This document shows, piece after piece, positions 55,841 to 64,000 of a stretch of 64,000 nt of DNA. Numbering within the stretch: the first letter of the stretch is position 1; every line of letters starts with the position of its first letter. The position numbers and the translations under genes were made by a program. The stretch is from Shimia litoralis. GTDB lineage: Bacteria; Pseudomonadota; Alphaproteobacteria; Rhodobacterales; Rhodobacteraceae. The notes beneath the pieces were generated by a model. That model worked only from the letters and a program-made list of their open reading frames with translations, had not been told where the DNA came from and did not search any database. The stretch lies in the NCBI RefSeq assembly GCF_005518135.1, contig NZ_SULI01000004.1, positions 124,001 through 188,000 on the forward strand, written 5' to 3'.

Positions 55841-56363
55841 ATGACACTTCGTTTCCCCACCCTGCCAGTATTGGCCTTCGGGCTCGTGGCGGCCTGCGAT
55901 CAGGCAAGCGGTATTGCGCCTGATCTTGGGGCTTTGGGGGAACCGGATGTCGTGCGCACGCAGGCTGCAGCGCCTCCGGGGGCGGCGACAGGTTGATCCT
56001 GCAATCATCGAAACCGTAACCGAACAAGTCATTATTCAACCCGCCGAAGTACAGGCGGACGGCACAGTTATCAGCCAGGCCATCTACCGTAGCGAAACCC
56101 AGCAACGCATCGTCAAGGAACGGCGTGAAACATGGTTTGAAACGCCCTGCCAAGATGTCTGGACCGAAGAATTCACGGCATCGGTGCAACGTGCTCTCAA
56201 AGCGCGCGGCCATTTCTATGGACCTATTTCGGGGCAAATGGACAAACGTACGCGGGCCGCAATCCGTCGATTTCAAGAACCACAAGGCCTGAACAGTTCA
56301 ATCTTGACCTTGGAAGCTGCGCGTCAGTTGGGGCTGGTGGCCGTAGAGCGCGATCCTGCGTAA
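55841..56363 (+). pseudogene. Frameshifted lipoprotein gene with C-terminal peptidoglycan-binding domain
   Basis: The first frame (ATG 55841 to TGA 55996) encodes 51 residues with a lipoprotein signal: a hydrophobic stretch ending LVAACDQ, where the Cys would be lipidated. A second frame, shifted by one base, continues without its own start through TVTEQVIIQPAEV and a helical peptidoglycan-binding repeat (VQRALKARGHFYGPISG) to 56363. Together they look like one lipoprotein of about 170 residues that lost its frame near 55980-56000, by one extra base or two missing ones. The gene is therefore broken, or the read has an error there. A terminator follows. Confidence 0.7.
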
Positions 56364-56393
56364 CCCACATCAGTTGTGCGACGCTGTCAGGGA

Positions 56394-56423
56394 AACAAGG
56401 GGCACACAACTGCGCCCCTTGTT
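56394..56423 (+). terminator. Terminator between the broken lipoprotein gene and degP
   Basis: AACAAGGGGC and GCCCCTTGTT form a ten-base perfect stem with a ten-base loop, followed on the plus strand by GTTTTC. It lies between convergent genes. Confidence 0.82.
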
Positions 56424-56435
56424 GTTTTCATTTGG

Positions 56436-57905
56436 TTACTCTTGGATATTCAGGGCCACGAAACGGGGCTCGCCCGCACGGCGCACCAAAAGCAGCAAAG
56501 ATTTGCGCCCTGCCTCTTTGGCTTCTGATATCCGATCCTCAAGATCAGCCACGGACGTGAGCTTTTGCTGGCTTGCCTCTGTCAAGACATCCCCCGCGCG
56601 CAGCCCTTTTTCATAGGCCGCCGACATTTCGTCGACGTCTTTAACCACCAGACCGCTCATATTGCTGTCGATGCCAAGTTCGCCGCGCAACGCATCGGTC
56701 AAGGGACCCACAGTCAAGCCAAGGATCATCTTGTCAGCCTGCTTTTCCACCGGTGCCTCGGAAGATCCATTGTTTCCAGCGGTCCCCTCAGCAGCCTCGC
56801 GGCGACCCAGCGTTACCTTTAGGGTTTGCGTCTTGCCATCGCGCAACACAGTCACTCGCACGGTGCTGCCAACCTCGGTATTTCCGACCACGCGCACCAA
56901 ACCGCGCACATCAGAAACGTTTTGACCATCAAAGCTTAGGATCACATCGCCAGCCAGCATCCCAGCTTCGAGCGCAGGTCCCTCGGGCACATCCGTGATC
57001 ATAGCACCTTCGGCTGTTTCCAACCCTTCGATCGCATCCACCATGTCCTCGGACACGTTCTGAATGCGGACGCCCAACCAACCACGACGCGTTTCGCCAT
57101 ATTCTTTCAGCTGATCTACAACCTTCGTCACGACGTTGGATGCCATTGAAAAGCCGATGCCGATTGACCCGCCATTTGGCGACAGAATCGCGGTGTTTAC
57201 CCCTACGACATCCCCATCCATGTTGAACAACGGCCCACCAGAGTTCCCGCGATTGATTGCGGCATCGGTCTGGATATAGTCATCATAGCTTCCCGAAAGC
57301 GCGCGATTACGGGCGGACACGATTCCAGACGATACCGAGAACCCTTGCCCAAGAGGGTTCCCCATCGCCAGAACCCAGTCGCCGACACGGGCTGTGTCAC
57401 TGTCGCCAAAGCTCACAAAAGAAAGCGGCTTGTCAGACTCAACTTTGAGAAGCGCAATATCGGTATTGGCGTCTTTGCCCACCACTTTTGCCGGAAGTTC
57501 TTCGCCAGAAAAGAATTCAATCAGGATTTCATCGGCACCATCAATAACGTGGTTATTTGTAACGACATATCCATCTTCTGAGATCACAAAGCCAGAGCCC
57601 AACGCGGACGTGCGCCGTGGTTTGTCGCCATCGCCTTGCCGGTTCTGAAATTCATTGAAAAAATCTTCAAAAGGACTGCCTTCTGGGACAATGCCTTGCG
57701 GGCCAGTGCGGCCTGCCACGACGGTGGACGTCGTGATATTGACAACGGCCGGGCTGATCTTCTCGGCCAAATCAGCAAAACTATCTGGACGGGCTTGCGC
57801 GACAAGGGCCTGCGCGAGCACCAACACAAATGCCAGAGCTGAAATCCAAATGAGTCGCATCTGCGCCATGTGCTGGCGCCCTATTGCGATTGCCTGAGTG
57901 TTCAC
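56436..57905 (-). CDS. degP: Periplasmic serine endoprotease DegP/Do-like with two PDZ domains
   Basis: This 489-residue HtrA-family quality-control protease degrades misfolded envelope proteins. It has a signal peptide (helix ISALAFVLVLAQALVAQA), the protease domain with intact triad His119 (VVTNNHV), Asp149 (DANTDIALL) and Ser222 (NRGNSGGPLF), then PDZ domains near residues 270-360 and 395-485. I chose GTG 57905 because AGGAG lies eight bases upstream; ATG 57869 is the alternative. It is last in the run rpiA, gor, hflK, hflC, DUF2065, degP. A 187-base gap before it may carry its own stress promoter. Confidence 0.94.
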   Translation of the reverse strand: MNTQAIAIGRQHMAQMRLIWISALAFVLVLAQALVAQARPDSFADLAEKISPAVVNITTSTVVAGRTGPQGIVPEGSPFEDFFNEFQNRQGDGDKPRRTSALGSGFVISEDGYVVTNNHVIDGADEILIEFFSGEELPAKVVGKDANTDIALLKVESDKPLSFVSFGDSDTARVGDWVLAMGNPLGQGFSVSSGIVSARNRALSGSYDDYIQTDAAINRGNSGGPLFNMDGDVVGVNTAILSPNGGSIGIGFSMASNVVTKVVDQLKEYGETRRGWLGVRIQNVSEDMVDAIEGLETAEGAMITDVPEGPALEAGMLAGDVILSFDGQNVSDVRGLVRVVGNTEVGSTVRVTVLRDGKTQTLKVTLGRREAAEGTAGNNGSSEAPVEKQADKMILGLTVGPLTDALRGELGIDSNMSGLVVKDVDEMSAAYEKGLRAGDVLTEASQQKLTSVADLEDRISEAKEAGRKSLLLLVRRAGEPRFVALNIQE

Positions 57906-58092
57906 TCCCAAATCTCCTGTATTGATACGGGGTGATGCCCCACACAAACGGGGCACCATGCTGGTCTCTAATGTAATGCAGGTTGGGCTATGTGCAACTC
58001 ACCGTCCCTCTCACGCAGACAATTAGATGTGAAACCCCCGTTACCACCACGTGCAACGACGTTTTCCATCCTGTTATATCACGCGCCTGAAT

Positions 58093-58290
58093 TTAGGCCC
58101 CGAGAGATTTCGCCATCCAAACCAGAACGACACCCAATGCCATTGCCACAAGGCCCATCGTGCGGCGTTGGCTCTCTGGAAGCGCACGCAGTGCTTCCAA
58201 CAGATCCTCGACAAGCGAAGGGGCCAGTGCATACACCAGCCCCTCGATGATCAGCACAAGGCCGATCGCTAATAGTGCGATGCCAATCAT
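58093..58290 (-). CDS. DUF2065 small membrane protein
   Basis: This 65-residue protein has two hydrophobic helices (GIALLAIGLVLIIEGLVYAL and MGLVAMALGVVLVWMA) joined by a polar segment with LPESQRR. It matches DUF2065 (YjeT-like), which is regularly found next to hflC. The ATG overlaps the hflC stop as ATGA. Function is unknown; a role with the HflKC complex is an inference from the neighbourhood. Confidence 0.88.
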   Translation of the reverse strand: MIGIALLAIGLVLIIEGLVYALAPSLVEDLLEALRALPESQRRTMGLVAMALGVVLVWMAKSLGA

Positions 58291-59159
58291 TGATCAGGCA
58301 AAGCAGTTTTCAGATAGTTAAAGAAATCACCATCAGGCGACATGACCATTGTGGTGTTGTTCTCGTTCAGAGCACCACGATAGGCATTCAGGGTCCGATA
58401 GAACTCAAAGAACTCCTGATCGGCGCCATAAGCTGTGGCAAAAATTGCGTTCCGCTTTGCGTCCGCTTCACCACGCGCGATTTCTGATTCCCGCTTGGCA
58501 TCAGAGACCAATTCAACCACGGTCCGATCAGCCTGCGCCCGCACACGTTGCGCGGCTTCTTCACCACGCGCGATTTCATCTGCGGCTTCGCGTTCACGCT
58601 CGGCGCGCATCCGCGAGAAGGTGGCTTCGAGGTTGGCTTGCGGCAAGTCGGTACGCTTAAGACGCACGTCAATCACTTCAAGGCCAAGACCACGTGCTTC
58701 GGAAATTGCGGCATTCCGAATACGCAGCATCAACGTGGCACGATCAGACGACAAGATATCGTTTGAGGACACAGAACCAAGAACTTCACGGGTTTGCGCC
58801 CGCAAAATGTTGTCCAAACGACGCTCGGCCAATTCGATACCGCCAGTACCTACGGCTTGGCGGAACTGTTTGACATCGGCAATCCGATACCGTGCGAACG
58901 CGTCCACAACCAAACGACGGTCATCAAGCGGGGTAATTTCCAAAGGTCCCACTTCACGGCTCAGGATACGGTCGTCATAGGCGACAACTTCTTGAATAAG
59001 TGGAATTTTGAACGCCAATCCGGGATCTTCTTTGACTGTGACAACGCGGCCGAACTGAAGCACGAGCGCCTTCTCACGTTCGTCCACGATGAACACCGAC
59101 GACAAAGCGGCTGCGACCAGAATGACGAGGATCGGCAAAAGATAGGTTGTTTTCCGCAT
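58287..59159 (-). CDS. hflC: HflC, subunit of the FtsH-modulating membrane complex
   Basis: This 290-residue SPFH/prohibitin-family protein is anchored by one N-terminal helix (LLPILVILVAAALSSVFIV). It forms with HflK a large periplasmic cage around the FtsH protease and modulates its activity. The SPFH domain spans about 20-180 (EKALVLQFGRVV, DAFARYRIADVKQF), and a charged coiled coil rich in Ala, Glu and Arg follows near 180-245. The ATG at 59159 shares one base with the hflK stop (TGATG). Confidence 0.95.
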   Translation of the reverse strand: MRKTTYLLPILVILVAAALSSVFIVDEREKALVLQFGRVVTVKEDPGLAFKIPLIQEVVAYDDRILSREVGPLEITPLDDRRLVVDAFARYRIADVKQFRQAVGTGGIELAERRLDNILRAQTREVLGSVSSNDILSSDRATLMLRIRNAAISEARGLGLEVIDVRLKRTDLPQANLEATFSRMRAEREREAADEIARGEEAAQRVRAQADRTVVELVSDAKRESEIARGEADAKRNAIFATAYGADQEFFEFYRTLNAYRGALNENNTTMVMSPDGDFFNYLKTALPDQ

Positions 59160-60307
59160 CACTTGTCTCCCTTACGCAGTTCATTCAAAGGCAGATACGG
59201 CACAACGCCCTGATTGCCTTCGGTGTCATCCAGAATGACCTTGTCTACGCGGCCAAGGACCTCTTCCATGGTTTCCAGATACAAACGTTTCCGCGTAACC
59301 TCTGGCGCCTTCTGGTATTCTCCAAGAACAGCTGTAAAGCGGCTGGCTTCACCTTCGGCTTCGTTCACGACTTGTGCACGGTAAGCTTCTGCTTCTTCAA
59401 GAATCTGTGCGGCTTCACCACGTGCCCCCGCAAGTTTGCGGTTTGCATAGGCGTCTGCTTGTTTCTCAAGACGGTCACGCTCTTGCGAGGCAGATTGTAC
59501 CTCGCGGAAGCTGTCTTTTACGGGCTCGGGGGGATCGGCACCGTCAAAGTTGACCCGCACAATGTTCACGCCCGAATCATAGCTATCAAGGGTGGACTGG
59601 ATCAACTCCTCGAGACGGTCCGCGATGATCCCACGGTCTCTGTTCAGGATTGGCGCCAGCTCGGACTGCGCGATAATTTCGCGCATCGCGGATTCAGACA
59701 CCGCTTGAATCGTTTGTTTGGGATCACGCAAGTTAAACAGGAACTGAGCTGGATCAGAGATGTTCCACACGACCTGAAAGTCGATGTCGACGATATTTTC
59801 GTCACCCGTCAGCATCAAACCTTCGGTTGCTCGGCCCGACGACGGGATGTCTTCGGTTTGCTCGCGCGTTACCGGTACAATTTCCGCCGTGACCAAAGGC
59901 CAAGGCGCAAAGTTCAGACCAGGTAGGCCCGTAGATTTGTATTCTCCAAGGAACAATTCTACCGACTGTTCTTCTGGGCGCACGGTATAGAAACTTGCCA
60001 AACCCCAAAGAACGACTGCGGCAGCGGTTCCCAACAGAACTGTCCCCTTAGACAGTCCGCCACCAGAAGGACGCCGCCCTCCGGATTGACCACCGCCAGC
60101 GCCATTGCTGCCGTTGCCACCACGACCGCCCATCAGGACGCGCAGTTGATCTTGGCCTTTTTTCATCAGCTCATCGATATCTGGAATCTGCGGACCATCA
60201 TCTTTGGGATCACGGCCACCGCCGCCACCGCCATTGTTGTTGCCGCGATTGTCACCGCCGCCTTGATTTCCACCGCCACCCCAAGGGCCGCCATTGTTAC
60301 CTGACAT
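59159..60307 (-). CDS. hflK: HflK, subunit of the FtsH-modulating membrane complex
   Basis: This 382-residue partner of HflC has the long Gly/Asn-rich N-terminus typical of HflK (residues 3-35, PWGGGGNQGGG), one membrane helix near 85-103 (GTVLLGTAAAVVLWGLASFY), an SPFH domain (EEQSVELFLGEYKSTGLPG) and a coiled coil near 270-340. The ATG at 60307 starts MSGNNGGPW. The gene follows gor by 65 bases and is coupled to hflC by a one-base overlap. Confidence 0.95.
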   Translation of the reverse strand: MSGNNGGPWGGGGNQGGGDNRGNNNGGGGGGRDPKDDGPQIPDIDELMKKGQDQLRVLMGGRGGNGSNGAGGGQSGGRRPSGGGLSKGTVLLGTAAAVVLWGLASFYTVRPEEQSVELFLGEYKSTGLPGLNFAPWPLVTAEIVPVTREQTEDIPSSGRATEGLMLTGDENIVDIDFQVVWNISDPAQFLFNLRDPKQTIQAVSESAMREIIAQSELAPILNRDRGIIADRLEELIQSTLDSYDSGVNIVRVNFDGADPPEPVKDSFREVQSASQERDRLEKQADAYANRKLAGARGEAAQILEEAEAYRAQVVNEAEGEASRFTAVLGEYQKAPEVTRKRLYLETMEEVLGRVDKVILDDTEGNQGVVPYLPLNELRKGDK

Positions 60308-60372
60308 AAAGGTGTATCCCCTTCCGTTGTTCCCATGCGCAGCCTCATACCTGTGGCGCGCAAGGGGAAAAT

Positions 60373-61728
60373 TCAACCCGTTCTTACGGGAGTCTTCATT
60401 GTTACCAATTCTTCCGACATGGTCGGATGCACGGCTACGGTGCGATCAAAGTCTTCTTTCGTTGCACCCATTTTTACCGCGATACCTGCCAGCTGGATCA
60501 TTTCGCCTGCGCCGGGCGCCACGATATGACACCCCAATACCTTGCGTGTCTTCTGGCTGACGACCAATTTCATCAGGACCCGCTCGCTGCGCCCTGCAAA
60601 GCTTTGTTGCATCGGCTTAAAGCTGGTCGCATAGACCTCGATCGGCTCTTGCTCGCGCGCGGCTTCTTCTGACAGACCGACGGTCCCCATCTCGGGTTGG
60701 GTGAAAATGGCTGTCGGAATAAGCGTGTGATCCGGCTTGGTCGGGTTGCCTTTGATGACCGTTTCGACAAACGCCATACCTTCACGGATCGCAACAGGTG
60801 TCAGGTTTACGCGATCCGTAATATCGCCCACGGCGTACACCGAGGGTACAGCCGTTTGACTATAGTCATCGACAATCACTTCGCCTTTGCGTCCACGCGC
60901 GACACCCAAAGCCTCTAGGCCCAGATCATCCGCATTCGCAACGCGGCCCGTTGCAAACATCACGTGATCAAACAGCGTTTCGTCGCCGTTGGTGGCAACC
61001 ACACGGATTTGGTCACCCTCTTTGTGCATTCTGACAATGTTGGTGCCCAAATGAAGATTGATCCCCTTTTGGCACATCTCGTCACTGACCAAGCCACGTG
61101 CCTCGTCATCAAATCCACGCAGGATTTGTGCCCCGCGATAATACTGTGTGACCTCAACACCTAGGCCATTCAAGATGCCTGCAAACTCGCTGGCGATATA
61201 CCCCCCACCAACGATCAGAATATTCTTTGGCATTTTCTCGAGATGGAAAATGTCGTTTGACGTGATGCCAAGTTCAGCACCCGGCATATCAAGCTTCACC
61301 GGACGGCCGCCTGTTGCCAGCAAGATGTGCTTGGCAGTTTTTTGCGTGCCATCGGCCAATTCAACCGTATGCGCGTCGGCCAGTTTGGCGCGTTGGTCAA
61401 ATGTGTCGACACCATTGTTTTTCAGGATACCGCGATACACGTTCTCCAAGCGATCCAGCTCTGCATAGAGCTTGCCGCGAAAGACATTCCAGTCAAACTT
61501 TCCGGGCTTGATATCCCACCCATACGCTTGGGCATCTTCGACCATGTCGGCGTATTCGCTGGCAAACACCATGAGTTTTTTGGGCACGCATCCGCGGATC
61601 ACGCAGGTGCCGCCATATCGGTCTTCTTCAGCCAGCGCGACTTTGGCGCCTTCTTGAGCAGCCACCCGTGCGGCCCGAACGCCACCGGATCCACCACCGA
61701 TGACAAACAGATCATAATCAAAAGCCAT
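60373..61728 (-). CDS. gor: Glutathione-disulfide reductase
   Basis: Gor reduces oxidised glutathione with NADPH in the cytoplasm. The 451-residue flavoprotein has FAD motif VIGGGSGGVRAAR (9-21), the redox pair Cys42 and Cys47 in GGTCVIRGCVPKK, the NADPH-binding IVGGGYIASEFAGIL near 172, and the C-terminal catalytic His-Glu in VAVHPTMSEELV. The long plant/alphaproteobacterial form fits. It begins nine bases after the rpiA stop, so the two are cotranscribed, linking NADPH/pentose supply to thiol reduction. Confidence 0.95.
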   Translation of the reverse strand: MAFDYDLFVIGGGSGGVRAARVAAQEGAKVALAEEDRYGGTCVIRGCVPKKLMVFASEYADMVEDAQAYGWDIKPGKFDWNVFRGKLYAELDRLENVYRGILKNNGVDTFDQRAKLADAHTVELADGTQKTAKHILLATGGRPVKLDMPGAELGITSNDIFHLEKMPKNILIVGGGYIASEFAGILNGLGVEVTQYYRGAQILRGFDDEARGLVSDEMCQKGINLHLGTNIVRMHKEGDQIRVVATNGDETLFDHVMFATGRVANADDLGLEALGVARGRKGEVIVDDYSQTAVPSVYAVGDITDRVNLTPVAIREGMAFVETVIKGNPTKPDHTLIPTAIFTQPEMGTVGLSEEAAREQEPIEVYATSFKPMQQSFAGRSERVLMKLVVSQKTRKVLGCHIVAPGAGEMIQLAGIAVKMGATKEDFDRTVAVHPTMSEELVTMKTPVRTG

Positions 61729-61737
61729 GTTTCGTCC

Positions 61738-62526
61738 TTAGTCTACCAGATCAGTGAAGAGATTATCCGGCTCGGCAAAGTCGAGCATACTCTCTTCGAT
61801 TGTTCCGGCATTTATGTCTCGCACTTCGACACGTCCATCCCCATAGCCGATCACAACTACGTCACAGATATCAACGAACAGGCCGTTTTCAACCACACCG
61901 GGCATCTGGTTCAAAACCATCGACAACTGACGCGCATCGCCAATTCGATTAAGATGCAGATCAAGAATATGGTTGCCTTCGTCGGTCACAAACGGGCTTT
62001 GGCCATTCATACGCAGGGTCGATGTACGTCCTAGAACATCCATGCTGACCAGCGTTTCTTCGATCAAGGCCTGCGTGGTTTGCCACCCAAACGGGATCAC
62101 TTCTACGGGCAGAGGGAACGCGCCAAGTGTTTCAACCTCTTTGCCGATATCGGCGATCACCACCATCTGGTCACTGGCGGTCGCAACGATCTTTTCTTGC
62201 AACAGCGCCCCACCGCCCCCTTTGATAAGGTTCATGTTGCCGTCGAATTCGTCTGCGCCGTCAATGGTCAAATCCAACCACTTGGCCGAATCCAGACTGA
62301 TCACTTCGATTCCGACTTCGCGTGCCAACTCGGCTGTGCGCGTCGATGTGGGGACACCCTTGATACGCAACCCCTCGTCACGCACCATTTCCCCGAGACA
62401 CCGCACCAACCACGCGGCAGTAGACCCGGTTCCAAGCCCGACACGCATGCCATCCTCGACGTACTCGGCGGCCTTCTTGGCTGCGACGAATTTGGCTTTG
62501 TCTATGGGTGACAATTCTCCGGTCAT
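61738..62526 (-). CDS. rpiA: Ribose-5-phosphate isomerase A
   Basis: RpiA interconverts ribose-5-phosphate and ribulose-5-phosphate. The 262-residue product shows VGLGTGSTAAWLVRCLGE near residue 29, DGADEFDGNMNLIKGGGGAL near 91 with the catalytic Asp and Lys, and EKIVATAS near 112. It is the first gene of the run rpiA, gor, hflK, hflC. The 85 bases upstream contain no recognisable operator. Confidence 0.95.
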   Translation of the reverse strand: MTGELSPIDKAKFVAAKKAAEYVEDGMRVGLGTGSTAAWLVRCLGEMVRDEGLRIKGVPTSTRTAELAREVGIEVISLDSAKWLDLTIDGADEFDGNMNLIKGGGGALLQEKIVATASDQMVVIADIGKEVETLGAFPLPVEVIPFGWQTTQALIEETLVSMDVLGRTSTLRMNGQSPFVTDEGNHILDLHLNRIGDARQLSMVLNQMPGVVENGLFVDICDVVVIGYGDGRVEVRDINAGTIEESMLDFAEPDNLFTDLVD

Positions 62527-62611
62527 GGCGCGACTCCCCTGTTCGTGTTGCCAGAGTTATAGGAAAGAAGCGTTCGGGGGGCTATGGGGAAATCACGCAA
62601 AACCGTCTTAA

Positions 62612-63043
62612 CTAGCGCCGCTTAAGGGTGGAAACCGCCCTCTGCATCAATTGAACCAGCTGAAATTGTTCATTTTCATCCAAATCAGACAAGGCATGCA
62701 TGTTCTGATCGTATGCTGCTTTTTGGGCCGGCACGCGCAGCTTCTTGGCCCTTTCGGTCAAACGGATGATCTTGACGCGCTTATCCTCATCACTCGGGTT
62801 GCGCGTCACCAACTCATCACGCTCCATCCGAGACAGCGTATTCGCCATTGTCGCTTGCTCGACATCCAACCCCACAACAAGCTCGGCTTGGGTCTGCCCA
62901 TCACGGTCCCACAGCTCAAGCAGCACCATGAATTGGGCGGGCGCCAAACCAAGAGGTTTAAGGCGTCGTTGCAGCCCGACCGCCATCAGTCGCGCGAAAT
63001 GGTTGGCCAGATATCCGGCCGAGTGCATTTTTGTAAAACTCAT
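62612..63043 (-). CDS. MarR-family transcriptional regulator
   Basis: This 143-residue regulator has a winged HTH in about 40-105 (TQAELVVGLDVEQATMANTL then SRMERDELVTRNPSDEDKR, the wing) framed by dimerisation helices. MarR proteins are usually repressors released by phenolic or oxidising ligands. The ATG at 63043 gives the standard length, and the frame upstream of it is the operator region. It is divergent from a membrane protein gene, with palindromic sites in the 76-base spacer, so it very likely regulates itself and that gene. Confidence 0.9.
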   Translation of the reverse strand: MSFTKMHSAGYLANHFARLMAVGLQRRLKPLGLAPAQFMVLLELWDRDGQTQAELVVGLDVEQATMANTLSRMERDELVTRNPSDEDKRVKIIRLTERAKKLRVPAQKAAYDQNMHALSDLDENEQFQLVQLMQRAVSTLKRR

Positions 63044-63044
63044 G

Positions 63045-63058
63045 TGCACAAATGTGCA
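63045..63058. promoter_or_regulatory. Palindrome directly upstream of marR
   Basis: TGCACA-AA-TGTGCA is a perfect six-base inverted repeat one base before the marR ATG. It differs in sequence from the two ATAGC sites beside it. It could be a binding site for another factor or overlap the ribosome site of marR. Confidence 0.4.
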
Positions 63059-63063
63059 ATTGC

Positions 63064-63102
63064 ATAGCCAGCTATTCAATCGCATTTTACATAGCATGCT
63101 AT
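63064..63102. promoter_or_regulatory. Twin palindromic operators of the MarR protein
   Basis: Two nearly identical sites, ATAGCCAGCTAT at 63064-63075 and ATAGCATGCTAT at 63091-63102, are each perfect ATAGC-N2-GCTAT palindromes followed by TCAAT. Their centres are 27 bases apart. They occupy the whole spacer between the marR gene and the membrane protein gene. The form suits binding of two MarR dimers and autorepression. Confidence 0.75.
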
Positions 63103-63119
63103 TCAATAGGAGAGACCAC

Positions 63120-63563
63120 ATGAAACTCAAGATACACGCCCTTTCAGGCGGCATTGCCTTACTGACAATTTCGACCTTTTGGATCAGCACAGTGCTGAGT
63201 GAACTCTTTGCGAGTCACGCCACCATCGCGAGCGTTAAAACCGGTGTTCTTTTCGGGATGATCGTTCTTATTCCAGCGATGACAACTGCGGGTGCAACTG
63301 GTGCTGCGCTTGGTAAAGGATGGAAGTTGCCGCAAGTTGGTCGTAAATCCAAGAGAATGCAAATTATCGCCGCCAATGGTCTCTTGATCCTACTACCCAG
63401 TGCGATTTTCTTAGCTCTACGTGCCAGAGCTGACCAATTTGATGCCCTGTTCTATTCAGTACAAGCTCTGGAACTTGTTGCAGGCGCAACCAATATCACG
63501 CTGCTAACACGCAACATGAAGGATGGCCTTGCTTTGCGAGCGCGAAAGCTATCACGAACCTAG
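63120..63563 (+). CDS. MarR-linked membrane protein, unknown function
   Basis: This 147-residue protein has four hydrophobic segments (ALSGGIALLTISTFWISTVL, VLFGMIVLIPAMTTAGATGA, IAANGLLILLPSAIFLALRA and a weaker fourth near LVAGATNITLL). A basic loop, GRKSKRMQ, lies between the second and third. The ATG at 63120 follows AGGAGAG by eight bases. Divergence from the marR gene across paired operators suggests induction by the MarR ligand. I do not recognise the family; an efflux or detoxification role is only an inference. Confidence 0.78.
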   Translation: MKLKIHALSGGIALLTISTFWISTVLSELFASHATIASVKTGVLFGMIVLIPAMTTAGATGAALGKGWKLPQVGRKSKRMQIIAANGLLILLPSAIFLALRARADQFDALFYSVQALELVAGATNITLLTRNMKDGLALRARKLSRT

Positions 63564-63570
63564 GCCCTGC

Positions 63571-63596
63571 GCGTTTCCGATAGGAAACGTCGTTTT
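63571..63596 (+). terminator. Terminator behind the MarR-linked membrane protein gene
   Basis: CGTTTCC and GGAAACG form a seven-base stem with loop GATA, followed by TCGTTTT, beginning nine bases after the stop codon. Confidence 0.8.
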
Positions 63597-63636
63597 AGGC
63601 CGACCAGTTGCAAAACAAGGCCAGTAATATGCCTTT

Positions 63637-64000
63637 ATGACTGAAATTTTGCGCCTTCATTATGCCCCTGACAATGCCTCGCTGATCGTGCGGCTGGCCC
63701 TCGAAGAATTGGGGCTGCAATACGAAACCGTGCTGGTAGATCGCTCGACCCGCGCCCAAAATAGCCCTGCCTATCTGGCCATTAATCCGGCAGGGCTTAT
63801 TCCCGCGCTGGAAACGCCAGACGGTCCACTGTTTGAAACAGGGGCGATCCTGCTTTGGCTGTCTGATCGCTTTGGCGGATTGGCCTCACCTGTGGGATCT
63901 TGCGACCGTGGGGCATTTCTCAAGTGGCTGTTTTATATGTCCAACACAGTTCACCCGAACCTGCGCATGTCTTTTTATCCTGACAAATATGTTGGCGAAG
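63637..64000 (+). CDS. Glutathione S-transferase family protein, N-terminal part (runs off the right edge)
   Basis: The visible 121 codons cover a GST thioredoxin domain. It starts MTEILRLHYAPDNASLIVRL, then LAINPAGLIPALETPDG near residue 47 with the cis-Pro, and FETGAILLWLSDRFGG near 68 with the glutathione-binding Glu-Thr. The helical domain begins near residue 85 and continues outside the window. The gene follows the MarR-linked membrane protein gene by 73 bases with a terminator between, so it likely has its own promoter. It is not a close copy of the GST at 40.8 kb. Confidence 0.85.
   Translation, partial: MTEILRLHYAPDNASLIVRLALEELGLQYETVLVDRSTRAQNSPAYLAINPAGLIPALETPDGPLFETGAILLWLSDRFGGLASPVGSCDRGAFLKWLFYMSNTVHPNLRMSFYPDKYVGE

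Noticed and set aside
60200-60300. Gly/Asn-rich low-complexity stretch that looks like a repeat array
   Set aside because: This is the normal glycine-rich N-terminus of HflK, not a separate repeat element.

Overview
The window looks like chromosomal DNA of a marine alphaproteobacterium of the Rhodobacteraceae (Roseobacter group). The evidence is the oxygen-dependent cobalamin pathway (CobB, CobA, CobF), family-typical gene neighbourhoods (rpiA-gor-hflK-hflC-DUF2065-degP; ftsY-DMT transporter-two ispZ genes; glyQ and glyS in one cluster with extra genes), a SAM-II riboswitch in front of metZ, many Lrp/AsnC regulators and moderate GC content. I found no rRNA, tRNA, insertion sequence, prophage or CRISPR array. 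This is mostly dense housekeeping and metabolic sequence. Genus and species cannot be fixed from the window.

Layout. 1-3138: end of a cobalamin cluster (cobB partial, cobA, a cobalamin riboswitch with its terminator, cbiM, cobF). 3142-7736: an Lrp-type regulator divergent from a catabolic set of M20 amidohydrolase, diaminopropionate ammonia-lyase, an EutA-like Asp/Glu racemase-family protein and a PhyH dioxygenase. 7817-14524: yqeY, carA, a GT2 glycosyltransferase broken by a G10 tract, a GntR regulator, a HAD phosphatase, a small membrane protein and a UbiH-family hydroxylase. 14614-19223: class V aminotransferase, two overlapping Lrp genes divergent from ilvC, and two membrane proteins. 19276-23445: glmM, folP and a folB fused to an extra domain, then a SleB-like cell-wall hydrolase.

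23596-31830: a long minus-strand cluster glyQ, FkbM methyltransferase, DUF6446-like protein, gltS, glyS, ppdK. 31983-38144: a secreted trypsin-fold protein lacking its catalytic triad, a TPP-dependent decarboxylase coupled to trkH, and folE2. 38387-45622: metZ under a SAM-II riboswitch, a lipase-like hydrolase, a GST, two tandem ispZ genes, a DMT transporter, ftsY and a YhhN protein. 45750-56363: a NuoE-NuoF fusion, alkB, xseA, purD, a PAS-LuxR regulator, a secreted ClpP-fold protein, an FG-GAP protein coupled to a ferredoxin, and a frameshifted lipoprotein gene. 56436-64000: the degP/DUF2065/hflC/hflK/gor/rpiA run, a MarR regulator and divergent membrane protein separated by two palindromic operators, and the start of a second GST.

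The strongest leads are the diamino-acid catabolic cluster, whose enzyme logic parallels ectoine degradation; the G10 tract that switches the glycosyltransferase frame; the triad-less secreted protease homologue; the two metabolite riboswitches; and the twin MarR operators. Lengths, motifs and overlaps were read from the sequence. Family assignments rest on recognised motifs, since no database search was possible.
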